From contig JAFGDF010000179.1 of NCBI GenBank assembly GCA_016932235.1, positions 1-5,864 on the forward strand: 5,864 nt of DNA, given 5' to 3'. The number at the start of each line of letters is the position of its first letter. Position 1 is the stretch's first letter. Below the pieces are notes generated by a model. That model was not told the origin of the DNA, made no database searches, and was given only the letters and a program-made list of their open reading frames with translations. Below, in pieces: positions 1-5,864 of this stretch. The stretch comes from Deltaproteobacteria bacterium. GTDB lineage: Bacteria; Desulfobacterota; DSM-4660; Desulfatiglandales; HGW-15. Both the position numbers and the translations under genes were made by a program.

Positions 1-1050
1 CCGCCCCGGGCGCAACAAGGCAGGATCCAGGATTTCCGGCCTGTTGGTGGCGGCCATGATAATGACCCCTTTATTCGTTTCGAATCCGTCCATTTCCACC
101 AGGAGCTGATTGAGAGTTTGCTCCCGTTCATCATGCCCGCCCATGACATTCATTCCCCGGGCTTTCCCCAACGCGTCCAGTTCATCGATAAAGATGATGC
201 AGGGGGCCTGGCCGGCCGCCTGGGCAAAAAGATCGCGAACGCGGGCCGCTCCCACTCCGACAAACATCTCCACAAACTCAGACCCGCTGATGCTGAAGAA
301 AGGGACCTTTGCCTCCCCGGCCACGGCCTTGGCCAGAAGCGTTTTGCCGGTACCCGGAGGGCCTACCAGAAGCACTCCTTTGGGAATTCTTCCTCCCAGT
401 TTCTGGAATTTCCCCGGATTACTCAAAAATTCCACGACTTCCTGGAGCTCTTCTTTGGCCTCATCGATGCCGGCCACATCGGCGAAAGAGACCTTGGTCT
501 CACTTTCAGCAAATATCTTGGCCTTGCTCTTGCCAAAAGACATGACCCCCGTCCCGGGCCCCATCTTTTTAATAGCGTATCTCCAGATCAGGAAAAAAAT
601 GCCGATGGGAATAACCCAGGAGAGAATGCCGCCAAGGAATTTACTCTCATAGCGCCCGGAGTAATCCACCATGTGATCATCCAGCTCCTTCACCAGGTCG
701 GGATCATTCACCCTAACCGTAGTGAATTCCTGGTCCTGCCCCGGATTTTCTCCTTTTCCTTTCAGCGTTCCGCGGATATTTTCCGGGGCGATAGTCAATT
801 TGCCCAATGTCCCATCGGCTATGGACTGTTTAAACTGGCTGTAGGGAATCGTCTCCACTTTCGCGGAAAAGAAGTTTTGTTGCAGATAGGAAAACAAAAG
901 GAATGCCATTACGAAATACCAGATACTGAAATGAGTCTTGGGAGGCAAGACATCTCTCCTTTTCTGCGGGTCCTTAAGGCCGAATAGAGAACGGAACTTA
1001 TCTGTTAAAATTTGCCCCGGTTCTTTTTTTCCATTGGATGCCATACTCAT
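1..1050 (-). CDS. ftsH: ATP-dependent zinc metalloprotease FtsH, N-terminal part (cut by window edge)
   Basis: Membrane-anchored AAA+ protease that extracts and degrades membrane and cytosolic proteins. The 350 residues visible contain a basic cytoplasmic leader of about 40 residues, TM1 (about 41-60), an FtsH extracytoplasmic domain (about 61-139), TM2 (about 140-158) and most of the AAA+ module. Seen in the AAA+ part are Walker A GPPGTGKT (230-237), the pore-loop FVG (263-265), Walker B IIFIDE with D289/E290, and the second region of homology ending LLRPGR, which holds the two arginine fingers R347 and R350. The zinc-binding HExxH protease domain lies beyond the left edge, so proteolytic activity cannot be confirmed here. 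The leader before TM1 is longer than in E. coli FtsH, whose TM1 starts almost at the N-terminus. The start at 1050 gives an ATGA overlap with the upstream gene's stop; a second in-frame ATG is at 1044. Neither has a clear Shine-Dalgarno sequence, so translation is probably coupled. Family assignment is near certain; the exact start is less so. Confidence 0.97.
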   Translation of the reverse strand, partial: MSMASNGKKEPGQILTDKFRSLFGLKDPQKRRDVLPPKTHFSIWYFVMAFLLFSYLQQNFFSAKVETIPYSQFKQSIADGTLGKLTIAPENIRGTLKGKGENPGQDQEFTTVRVNDPDLVKELDDHMVDYSGRYESKFLGGILSWVIPIGIFFLIWRYAIKKMGPGTGVMSFGKSKAKIFAESETKVSFADVAGIDEAKEELQEVVEFLSNPGKFQKLGGRIPKGVLLVGPPGTGKTLLAKAVAGEAKVPFFSISGSEFVEMFVGVGAARVRDLFAQAAGQAPCIIFIDELDALGKARGMNVMGGHDEREQTLNQLLVEMDGFETNKGVIIMAATNRPEILDPALLRPGR

Positions 1051-1397
1051 TTTTTGATAAGAAGTTCAAGCCCATCGGCGCATGCCCGGGCGACACCATA
1101 GTCAGATTCATTTTGCCCGGGCATTTTATCCCAGCCCCCTTTTTCAATGAATTCAGATCGCTTCCATGAATCTAATTCCCCTAATTCCTTTAGTTTCTCC
1201 TCATGATTCGGTTGTTTCATAAATTGGGCGACACAGATAGCGGCTTGGCTCGCCAAGACCGCTTCTCTGGTCATCTTTTTGGTCGTGCCGGAGGTTGACC
1301 ACCCCCCCCACGCGAAACCGATGATCATTGCGACGACTGCCCCAACAATAAGGCCCCAAACCCCATACTTAATCTTTCCTTCGGTCTCCGGTTTCAT
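1047..1397 (-). CDS. Conserved hypothetical single-pass membrane protein, coupled to ftsH
   Basis: A 116-residue protein of unknown function. It has a short polar N-terminus, one membrane segment (about 12-30) ending in the motif AWGGW, then a soluble part with two cysteines (C55, C106) that could pair if the domain is periplasmic. Other notable stretches are [18 protein letters not shown] (77-94) and a C-terminal [12 protein letters not shown] (102-113). From memory, not from a search, similar small unnamed proteins with the GGW, IEKGGW and ARAC motifs occur in other proteobacteria. A strong Shine-Dalgarno (AAGGAGG, minus strand, core at 1406-1410) lies 8 nt before the ATG, so the start is well supported. 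Its stop codon overlaps the ftsH start (ATGA), so the two are almost certainly co-translated. This points to a role with FtsH, but that is inference. A run of eight G at 1302-1309 encodes the end of W30 through G32. Confidence 0.88.
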   Translation of the reverse strand: MKPETEGKIKYGVWGLIVGAVVAMIIGFAWGGWSTSGTTKKMTREAVLASQAAICVAQFMKQPNHEEKLKELGELDSWKRSEFIEKGGWDKMPGQNESDYGVARACADGLELLIKK

Positions 1398-1526
1398 TGA
1401 TAATGCCTCCTTGAATTATGTTGTTGAATTTTCACCTGCGATGACCTCGCAAACAATGATTTATATGAGATAATCGGCCCCTGCCCTGAAACTGGAACCG
1501 TTCCGTCCATGCATCTCAAGGGATGG

Positions 1527-1599
1527 TTATTCCATGCGAGGCCTGTCGGTATCCCCTTTTTCCATTTCCAGCATATTTTCCTTCAACTTATGAATTTTC
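1527..1599 (-). other. Coding-like tail in the +1 frame after the small membrane protein
   Basis: Directly after the stop of the small membrane protein (1600-1602), the +1 frame stays open to a TAA at 1527-1529. It reads NEKIHKLKENMLEMEKGD followed by TDRPRME, a charged lysine/glutamate-rich stretch with coiled-coil character, like the end of the upstream protein. The two frames could be joined at a run of six A (minus strand, 1611-1616) near the end of the upstream gene. Possible explanations are a sequencing or assembly indel, a real frameshift mutation, programmed slippage, or chance. There is no convincing independent start codon with a ribosome binding site. The A run is not placed as a canonical -1 slippery heptamer for the upstream frame. 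Confidence 0.3.
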
Positions 1600-1779
1600 T
1601 CATTGCGGTGTTTTTTCCTTCTCTGATTCAGGCGCGTCTTCTTCCCGCATTCTTTTCTCCATTTTGGCCAGAAGTTCGGCTGTATTTTTTTTCAGCTCCT
1701 TAGTCCCTCCGGTCCTTTGAAATGCCATAACAGCAATAACCAACGCAACAATAGCCACGATAAAATTTAAAATTTCCAT
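1600..1779 (-). CDS. Small single-pass membrane protein with charged coiled-coil tail
   Basis: A 59-residue protein of no recognised family. Residues about 4-21 form one hydrophobic segment (NFIVAIVALVIAVMAF). After a short Q-R-T-G-G turn comes a helical, highly charged cytoplasmic-type tail (KELKKNTAELLAKMEKRMRE) that looks like a short coiled coil. Two in-frame ATGs exist, at 1785 and 1779. The second is chosen because the GGAG at 1788-1791 is 8 nt away from it but only 2 nt from the first; the longer form would have 61 residues. It lies 58 nt after the radical SAM gene, across the hairpin, and 202 nt before the 116-aa gene. The context suggests a membrane-complex accessory protein, but no function can be assigned. 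The C-terminus may be frameshifted (see the tail at 1527-1599). Confidence 0.75.
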   Translation of the reverse strand: MEILNFIVAIVALVIAVMAFQRTGGTKELKKNTAELLAKMEKRMREEDAPESEKEKTPQ

Positions 1780-1787
1780 AATCATTT

Positions 1788-1791
1788 CTCC
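1788..1791 (-). promoter_or_regulatory. Ribosome binding site deciding the small protein's start
   Basis: The minus strand reads GGAGAAATGATTATGG. The GGAG core is too close (2 nt) to the first ATG and ideally placed (8 nt) for the second, at 1779. Confidence 0.6.
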
Positions 1792-1805
1792 TTTTTTTTA
1801 AAATT

Positions 1806-1840
1806 TAGAATACTGTCGGATAAAATCCGACAGTATTCTA
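1806..1840. repeat. Perfect 16-bp inverted repeat (hairpin) at the 3' end of the radical SAM gene
   Basis: The arms are TAGAATACTGTCGGAT and ATCCGACAGTATTCTA, with no mismatch and a 3-nt loop (AAA on plus, TTT on minus). On the minus strand the first three bases of the structure are the TAG stop codon of the radical SAM gene. What follows the stem on that strand is AATTTTAAAAAAAAGG, and on the plus strand TATGATATG, so neither side has the continuous U-tract of a standard intrinsic terminator. It could act as a weak or Rho-independent-like terminator, as a 3' stabiliser separating mRNA levels of the two halves of the cluster, as a dispersed palindromic (REP- or MITE-like) element, or as a DNA-binding site. 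The structure is certain; its role is not. Confidence 0.9.
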
Positions 1841-3316
1841 TATGATATGTATTTCGCATATCCTCCGGTAGTGATAGCCATATATTGCGAGAGTGACGGC
1901 CAATGGAACCAACCTGGGCTTGCGGAGCATGGTCCAGAGCAGCAGGCGCCAGTAATGAAACCGCTCTTTGCCCCACAGACCGAGTCTAAAGCATGACCGG
2001 AAAAACGCAAGTAACCTCTGGAGATCCATGGGTGTTGTGATATCAGGGGCCTTGACCTCTTTCAGAAAATTTCTTGCCCGTTGATAGAAGTTATTGGGAG
2101 AATAGATCTGTTTCATAATTGAACGGTACCCCTCCAATAACCTGTCAGGACCCATTTTGGGGAGGATATTGGTCGTTCCGTCCACATTGTCTCCGGAAAA
2201 CTCTCTGACCACACGGTTTTCTCTCTTGAGCCGGTCAAACAGCCGTGTTCCTGGAGGGGCCTGGAGTATTCCTACCATTGCCGCTACAATTCCGCTTTGC
2301 TGAATGAAATCGATTTGCCGCTGGAAGATGGAATGGGTGTCACTGTCGAACCCTACAATAAAACCGCCCATAACCTGTAAACCGGCCTTTTGGATAGTCT
2401 TCACGCTCTGAAGGAGATCACGGTTTTTATTCTGGGTTTTATGACATTCCGTAAGACAGGCGTCATCAGGTGACTCTATGCCGATAAAAACGGAATCAAA
2501 TCCTGCCTTGACCATCAGATCCAAAAGTTCCGGGTCATCGGCCAGATTGATGGACGCCTCAGTATAAAAAACGCATCCCTTTTTATCTTTTCGCCATTCA
2601 ATCAGGGCAGGAAGCAGCTGTGCTTTCAGATATCTCTTATTTCCTATAAAATTGTCGTCAACAAAAAATATTGAACCACGCCAGCCTGTATCATATATAC
2701 TATTTAGTTCAGCGATGATTTGTCGAGGCGTCTTGATACGCGGACGATGGCCGAAAAGGGCCGTCACATTGCAAAACTCGCAGTTAAACGGACATCCCCT
2801 GGAAAACTGGATGGTCATGGACGCATATCTTTTCGTGTCTATCAAATCCCATAAGGGGAGAGGAGTGTTATGGAGATCACAGAAACCGGATGCCCTGTAT
2901 ATCTTTTTCAGATCTCCGTTTTTCAAATCTTCAAGAAAAGGCGGCAATGTGCGCTCGGCCTCGTCCAGGACAAGATGATCTACTTCCCCGAATTCCTCCG
3001 GCTCTGCAGTGAAAAGCGGTCCACCCGCGACAACTTTCAAACCCTTCGCCTTGCAGCGAGCGATGATTTTTTTTGCCGAACTCCGCTGAACCGCCATCCC
3101 TCCGATGAAGACCATCTCCGCCCAAGCGAGATCATCATCCGTAAGGCAATCCACATTAACATCCACGAAGCGCTTTTGAAATTCATCCGGCAACAGTGCC
3201 GCGACAGTAAGCAGTCCGAGCGGAGGAAAAGCCGCCTTCTTACGGATAAAGCTCAAGGCATACTTGAAAGACCAGAATGTATCCGGAAATTCCGGATAAA
3301 TCAGCAAGGCCCTCAT
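1838..3316 (-). CDS. B12-binding-type radical SAM protein with DUF4070-like C-terminus
   Basis: A 492-residue enzyme. Residues about 1-150 are a Rossmann-like cobalamin-binding-type domain, starting MRALLIYPEFPDTFWSF, with VVAGGP at 95-100. I see no DxHxxG motif, so any cobalamin would probably lack histidine ligation. The radical SAM core follows, with the [4Fe-4S] motif CxxxCxxC at C175, C179 and C182, FFVDDNFIGN (217-226) and IGIESP (278-283). The C-terminal region (about 360-492) is basic and partly hydrophobic (YWRLLLWTMLRKPRLVPLAV, 455-474), as in DUF4070 proteins, suggesting membrane association. The same architecture is known for the hopanoid C-2 methylase HpnP, so methylation or other modification of a lipid is a reasonable guess, but sub-family and substrate cannot be read from the sequence. 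The start is supported by AAGGAG 5 nt upstream. It lies 34 nt after hflC, so is likely co-transcribed with it. The stop codon lies inside a hairpin. Confidence 0.93.
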   Translation of the reverse strand: MRALLIYPEFPDTFWSFKYALSFIRKKAAFPPLGLLTVAALLPDEFQKRFVDVNVDCLTDDDLAWAEMVFIGGMAVQRSSAKKIIARCKAKGLKVVAGGPLFTAEPEEFGEVDHLVLDEAERTLPPFLEDLKNGDLKKIYRASGFCDLHNTPLPLWDLIDTKRYASMTIQFSRGCPFNCEFCNVTALFGHRPRIKTPRQIIAELNSIYDTGWRGSIFFVDDNFIGNKRYLKAQLLPALIEWRKDKKGCVFYTEASINLADDPELLDLMVKAGFDSVFIGIESPDDACLTECHKTQNKNRDLLQSVKTIQKAGLQVMGGFIVGFDSDTHSIFQRQIDFIQQSGIVAAMVGILQAPPGTRLFDRLKRENRVVREFSGDNVDGTTNILPKMGPDRLLEGYRSIMKQIYSPNNFYQRARNFLKEVKAPDITTPMDLQRLLAFFRSCFRLGLWGKERFHYWRLLLWTMLRKPRLVPLAVTLAIYGYHYRRICEIHII

Positions 3317-3350
3317 TGGTTCTCCTTTCTTATATCAAAATTATCCCTGC

Positions 3351-4307
3351 TCATTTCGGGATCGTCTTCAGGAACCGGTAATAATCTGAGTCGGTTCCGA
3401 GAATAACAAAGGCGTTTTTATAGGCGGACTCTTTGTAGGTCTCCAGGGTCTTGAAAAATGCGTAGAAGGACGGATCCTGACCGTAAGCGTCTCCATAGAT
3501 CCTGGTCGCCTCGGCATCCGCTCCTCCGCGGATCTCCTCGGCAGTCCTATATGCTCCGGAGATGATGGATTTCAGCTCCTTCTCCATCTGGCCGAGGATC
3601 TCAGCCTTTTTGCCCTCTCCTTCCGATCGAAACTGGGCGGCCTTGCGTTTCCTTTCCGATACCATCCTCTCATAAACCTTCTTACGCACTTGCTCGACAT
3701 AGTTAATCCGCTTTATGCGCACATCGACCAGTTCCATGCCAAAGGCAGGCATGGCCTTTGAAGCCTCGGCCAGAATCGCCCGGGTGATCTTCTCCCTGCC
3801 CAGCAGAACGGTTTCCGGAACAGTTGCCTCTTCCTGGAACGGGGAGAGGACATTGCCTTCCACATTCTCCACGCTCGGCATCTCGTTCGTAGTCCGGACG
3901 AGTTCCACCAGAGGGTTCGCCGAAACATAATCCCGGAGAACGGCGTCAATGATATCATCCAGCTTGGCGTATGCCTGGGTGTAAGTGCCGAGAACCTCCA
4001 GAAATTTCTGGGCATCCACGATTCGCCACCTGGCAGTTGTATCCACATAAATAAACCGTTTGTCCCGGGTAGGTATCTCTTTGGGATCACCATCCCACCT
4101 CATAATCCTCTTCTCATAGCGATGGATGTCCTGAATGAAAGGTATCTTTAATTTGAGGCCTGCGTCGATCTTTGGTTTTCCAATCGCTTTTCCAAATTGT
4201 GTGATCACCACCTGGTCCCATTCGCTGACCGTGTAAAAGGCTCCTGAAAGTAATAGTGCCAGTAAGATAATGATTACAACACCTATGAAAGCTCCCATTT
4301 GTCTCAT
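3351..4307 (-). CDS. hflC: HflC, SPFH/band-7 partner of FtsH
   Basis: A 318-residue protein close in length to E. coli HflC (334). One N-terminal membrane anchor (about 6-26) is followed by an SPFH/band-7 domain (about 24-200) facing the periplasm. A long charged helical region follows (about 200-270), including ERKRKAAQFRSEGEGKKAEI (218-237). The C-terminal signature IRGGADAEATRIYGDAYGQD (259-278), then FYAFFKTLETY, is typical of HflC. With HflK it forms a large cage-like membrane assembly that encloses FtsH and modulates its access to membrane substrates (known from E. coli). The start overlaps the hflK stop by 4 nt (ATGA), with GGAGG and GAGG sequences just upstream inside the hflK 3' end, so the two are translationally coupled and probably made in equal amounts. 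Confidence 0.97.
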   Translation of the reverse strand: MRQMGAFIGVVIIILLALLLSGAFYTVSEWDQVVITQFGKAIGKPKIDAGLKLKIPFIQDIHRYEKRIMRWDGDPKEIPTRDKRFIYVDTTARWRIVDAQKFLEVLGTYTQAYAKLDDIIDAVLRDYVSANPLVELVRTTNEMPSVENVEGNVLSPFQEEATVPETVLLGREKITRAILAEASKAMPAFGMELVDVRIKRINYVEQVRKKVYERMVSERKRKAAQFRSEGEGKKAEILGQMEKELKSIISGAYRTAEEIRGGADAEATRIYGDAYGQDPSFYAFFKTLETYKESAYKNAFVILGTDSDYYRFLKTIPK

Positions 4308-5347
4308 TGCACCTCACCTCCCCTCGTTTCCTGCTGATTGAGCTGGAGAAGAGGCAGAAGGCCTTTCTGCTCACTGTCGATAATATAGATCTGCCTGGCA
4401 TTGGGCAGGATCGTCTGATAGGCCTCCAGATAGAGGCGCTGTTTGGTGACTTCTTTCGCGTTTTCGTATTCTTTGAGAACCGCGGAGAATCTTGCCACAT
4501 CACCCTTGGCATGGTTCACCCGCTCGAGCGCGAACCCCCGTGCCCCGTTGATCGTTCTTTCCGCCTCTCCCCTGGCCTGTGGAATCTGCCTGTTGTACGT
4601 CTCCTGGGCCTCGTTAATGAGCCGCTCCTTTTCCTGCTGGGCCTCGTTTACCTCGTTAAAGGCTCCTTTTACGGGATCGGGTGGCACTACGTTCTGGAGT
4701 CTCACATTGACGACGCGGATTCCGGTTTCATACTCATCGAGAATCTTCTGAAGCTCCTCCTGGGCCATCCTATTCACCTCTTCACGGTTTTGGAGCACAT
4801 AGTCAAAGCTCCTGTTCCCCACAATGCGCCGATTTACGGATTCGCTGATATCCCTGAGTGTCATAATAGGGTCCTGAACGTTAAAAAGGTATTTCCGGGG
4901 GTCTTCCCTCCGAAACTGGATGATCCACTCCACATCTATGACGTTCAGGTCGCCTGTGAGCATGAGAGATTCCCGCTCTCCCGCTGCGCCCTTTTCATAC
5001 TGGGTCCGAACACCGGGGCGGACGCTTTTGAAACCAAAGCTCTCCGTATCTACCTGTTCCGTATGCACCTTAAAAACCGTGTCGATCCCAAAGGGGATCT
5101 TGAAGTGAAGCCCCGGCTGGACCATATCGGAATACCTGCCGAATCGCAGAATGACACCCTGATGACCGGGGGCAATAGTGTAAAAGGCGGTGTAAGCCAA
5201 AATGATCGCGATAACAATAACAATCACAATAAGCCACAGAGGCTTTCCTCCTTTCCCGAGGCTCAGCGAATCTCCCAATTTCTTGATCATTTCGGGAAGA
5301 TCGGGGGCTCCCTCTTGCCGGCCTCCTGTAATATTATCCCAAGTCAT
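4304..5347 (-). CDS. hflK: HflK, SPFH/band-7 partner of FtsH
   Basis: A 347-residue protein. A short N-terminal cytoplasmic part precedes one membrane segment (about 37-56, LWLIVIVIVIAIILAYTAFY). The SPFH domain starts at YTIAPGHQGVILRFGRY (56-72). The HflK hallmark PPDPVKGAFNEVNEAQQEKE is at 222-241, opening the coiled-coil helix that runs to about 300. It is shorter than E. coli HflK (419): both the glycine-rich N-terminal extension and the C-terminal low-complexity tail are reduced. It forms the HflKC complex with the next gene. AAGGAG lies 7 nt before the ATG, supporting this start. The first 14 nt overlap the end of the upstream ABM-domain gene, so those two are also likely co-transcribed and possibly coupled. 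Confidence 0.97.
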   Translation of the reverse strand: MTWDNITGGRQEGAPDLPEMIKKLGDSLSLGKGGKPLWLIVIVIVIAIILAYTAFYTIAPGHQGVILRFGRYSDMVQPGLHFKIPFGIDTVFKVHTEQVDTESFGFKSVRPGVRTQYEKGAAGERESLMLTGDLNVIDVEWIIQFRREDPRKYLFNVQDPIMTLRDISESVNRRIVGNRSFDYVLQNREEVNRMAQEELQKILDEYETGIRVVNVRLQNVVPPDPVKGAFNEVNEAQQEKERLINEAQETYNRQIPQARGEAERTINGARGFALERVNHAKGDVARFSAVLKEYENAKEVTKQRLYLEAYQTILPNARQIYIIDSEQKGLLPLLQLNQQETRGGEVQ

Positions 5348-5696
5348 GAATATTCTCCTTTCCTTTTAGATTTCCCTTTCCCCTGAGGGCAATGACGACC
5401 TCATCCCCCTCTGAATGGGAGACCGTGTGGATTTTCATTTCCAGAGGCCTGGCTAAGAGGCTCCTTGTCCCGAGCAGGACACTGAATCTTTCAGACCTTA
5501 TATGGTTGTCCACGTCTTCGCGGGTTTCCCACTCCTCGATCAGATTGTAAACTGTCTTACCATCGATATCGCAAAAAACGTCATAGCTCAGACAACCCTT
5601 CTCCTTTCCCGCCGTATCAATCATGGAGAGAAGTGTCTGCATAAGCTCTTTCTGCTTTTGCGGAAGTACATTCATGATTATTCTGACCATGATCAT
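5334..5696 (-). CDS. ABM-domain protein (putative quinol monooxygenase-like)
   Basis: A 120-residue protein with the pattern of the antibiotic-biosynthesis monooxygenase (ABM) fold, a small dimeric ferredoxin-like barrel related to YgiN. Seen are an N-terminal strand VRIIMNVLP (4-12), a helix KQKELMQTLLSMID (14-27), then GCLSYDVFCDIDG (34-46), YNLIEEW (50-56) and a helix with H65 (NHIRSERFSVLL). The last 20 or so residues after the barrel are polar and Gly/Lys-rich. The family includes cofactor-free oxygenases and many members of unknown activity; no substrate can be assigned. The ATG at 5696 is preferred, since AGGTG at 5703-5707 is 6 nt upstream. A GTG at 5705 would give 123 residues but lies inside that ribosome binding site. 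The 3' end overlaps hflK by 14 nt. It is the first recognisable gene of the cluster in this window. Confidence 0.8.
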   Translation of the reverse strand: MIMVRIIMNVLPQKQKELMQTLLSMIDTAGKEKGCLSYDVFCDIDGKTVYNLIEEWETREDVDNHIRSERFSVLLGTRSLLARPLEMKIHTVSHSEGDEVVIALRGKGNLKGKENIHDLG

Positions 5697-5702
5697 TACA
5701 TT

Positions 5703-5707
5703 CACCT
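5703..5707 (-). promoter_or_regulatory. Ribosome binding site deciding the ABM gene's start
   Basis: AGGTG on the minus strand, 6 nt before the ATG at 5696. It overlaps the alternative GTG start (5703-5705), which argues against that GTG being used. Confidence 0.55.
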
Positions 5708-5864
5708 ATCGTCAATGCCGGCCTTTAAATATTAGCGGGGAAAAGGGCATATTTACCCATGGCCAAATATGACTTTTTCGGGCAACAGGAAATAAGGGTG
5801 GATGAAAAATTATTGGAAAATAGAGTCCCAAAATGCCGTTATTTTTTCGGTCATTGATCTCTGC
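5708..5864. other. Upstream intergenic region, no confident gene
   Basis: AT-rich stretch ahead of the minus-strand cluster, the most likely place for its main promoter. I could not find a -35/-10 pair with good match and spacing on the minus strand; the sequence TAATAT near 5730 has no matching -35. A short interrupted inverted repeat, CATATTT (5748-5754) and AAATATG (5765-5771), could be an operator, but it is short enough to be chance. Confidence 0.3.

Noticed and set aside
118..987. Long plus-strand open frame (289 codons) opposite ftsH
   Set aside because: It lies wholly antisense to an unmistakable ftsH reading frame, its translation has no recognisable domain, and there is no good ribosome binding site.
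1494..1504. Palindrome GGAACCGTTCC upstream of the 116-aa gene, possibly an operator or ECF sigma -35 (GGAAC)
   Set aside because: Only 5-bp arms, and I found no matching -10 element at the right spacing; can arise by chance.
1608..1618. Programmed -1 frameshift heptamer A AAA AAC near the end of the small protein
   Set aside because: The heptamer is not in the required phase relative to the gene's reading frame, and the -1 frame ends after a few codons; only a +1 shift gives a long tail.
1782..2010. Two minus-strand open frames running through the hairpin
   Set aside because: They overlap the radical SAM 3' end in other frames, and their translations resemble no protein family.
4307..5386. 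Long plus-strand open frame (359 codons) opposite hflK
   Set aside because: Antisense shadow of hflK, explained by the codon bias of the real gene; no domain or start signal.
5832..5854. Imperfect hairpin AATGCCG ... CGGTCATT near the right edge, considered as a terminator of an upstream gene
   Set aside because: Bulged short stem with no U-tract in the direction of transcription.
5759..5857. Plus-strand 32-codon frame starting MAKYDFFGQQE
   Set aside because: No properly spaced ribosome binding site and too short to judge; kept only as a note because it sits upstream of the cluster.
5712..5864. Minus-strand frame open from the right edge to a TGA at 5712-5714
   Set aside because: The translation (rich in H, P, F and W, with no pattern) does not look like the end of a real gene; likely chance in an AT-rich intergenic region.

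Overview
All recognisable genes lie on the minus strand, so the transcription order runs from the right edge to the left: ABM-domain protein, hflK, hflC, B12-type radical SAM protein, a 35-nt perfect hairpin, a small membrane protein, a conserved hypothetical membrane protein, then ftsH, which runs off the left edge. Spacing is tight. There are 4-nt ATGA overlaps at hflK/hflC and at the 116-aa gene/ftsH, a 14-nt overlap at ABM/hflK, and 34 nt between hflC and the radical SAM gene. The two looser junctions are 58 nt (with the hairpin) and 202 nt.

The core theme is membrane-protein quality control. FtsH is the membrane-anchored AAA+ zinc protease. HflK and HflC are the two SPFH/band-7 proteins that form a large membrane assembly around FtsH in E. 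coli. In E. coli hflKC and ftsH are unlinked; here they sit in one co-directional cluster. Between them are a B12-binding/radical SAM enzyme with a DUF4070-type C-terminus (the family that includes hopanoid C-2 methylase) and two small single-pass membrane proteins. The 116-aa one is translationally coupled to ftsH. This is the part of the window most likely to hide undescribed biology: candidate accessory subunits of the FtsH-HflKC complex and a possible lipid-modifying enzyme.

Organism: a Gram-negative-type bacterium, because HflK and HflC are both present. The intermediate GC content, the radical SAM family and the general look of the proteins suggest an anaerobic deltaproteobacterium (Desulfobacterota, for example Syntrophales-like). 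This is an impression from protein resemblance, not a computed assignment.

Region by region: 1-1050 ftsH (N-terminal 350 residues); 1047-1397 conserved hypothetical; 1398-1599 no confident gene, but a coding-like tail in the +1 frame after the small protein; 1600-1779 small membrane protein; 1806-1840 hairpin; 1838-3316 radical SAM; 3351-4307 hflC; 4304-5347 hflK; 5334-5696 ABM protein; 5697-5864 upstream region with no confident gene or promoter. I saw no tRNA, rRNA, CRISPR array, transposase or riboswitch.
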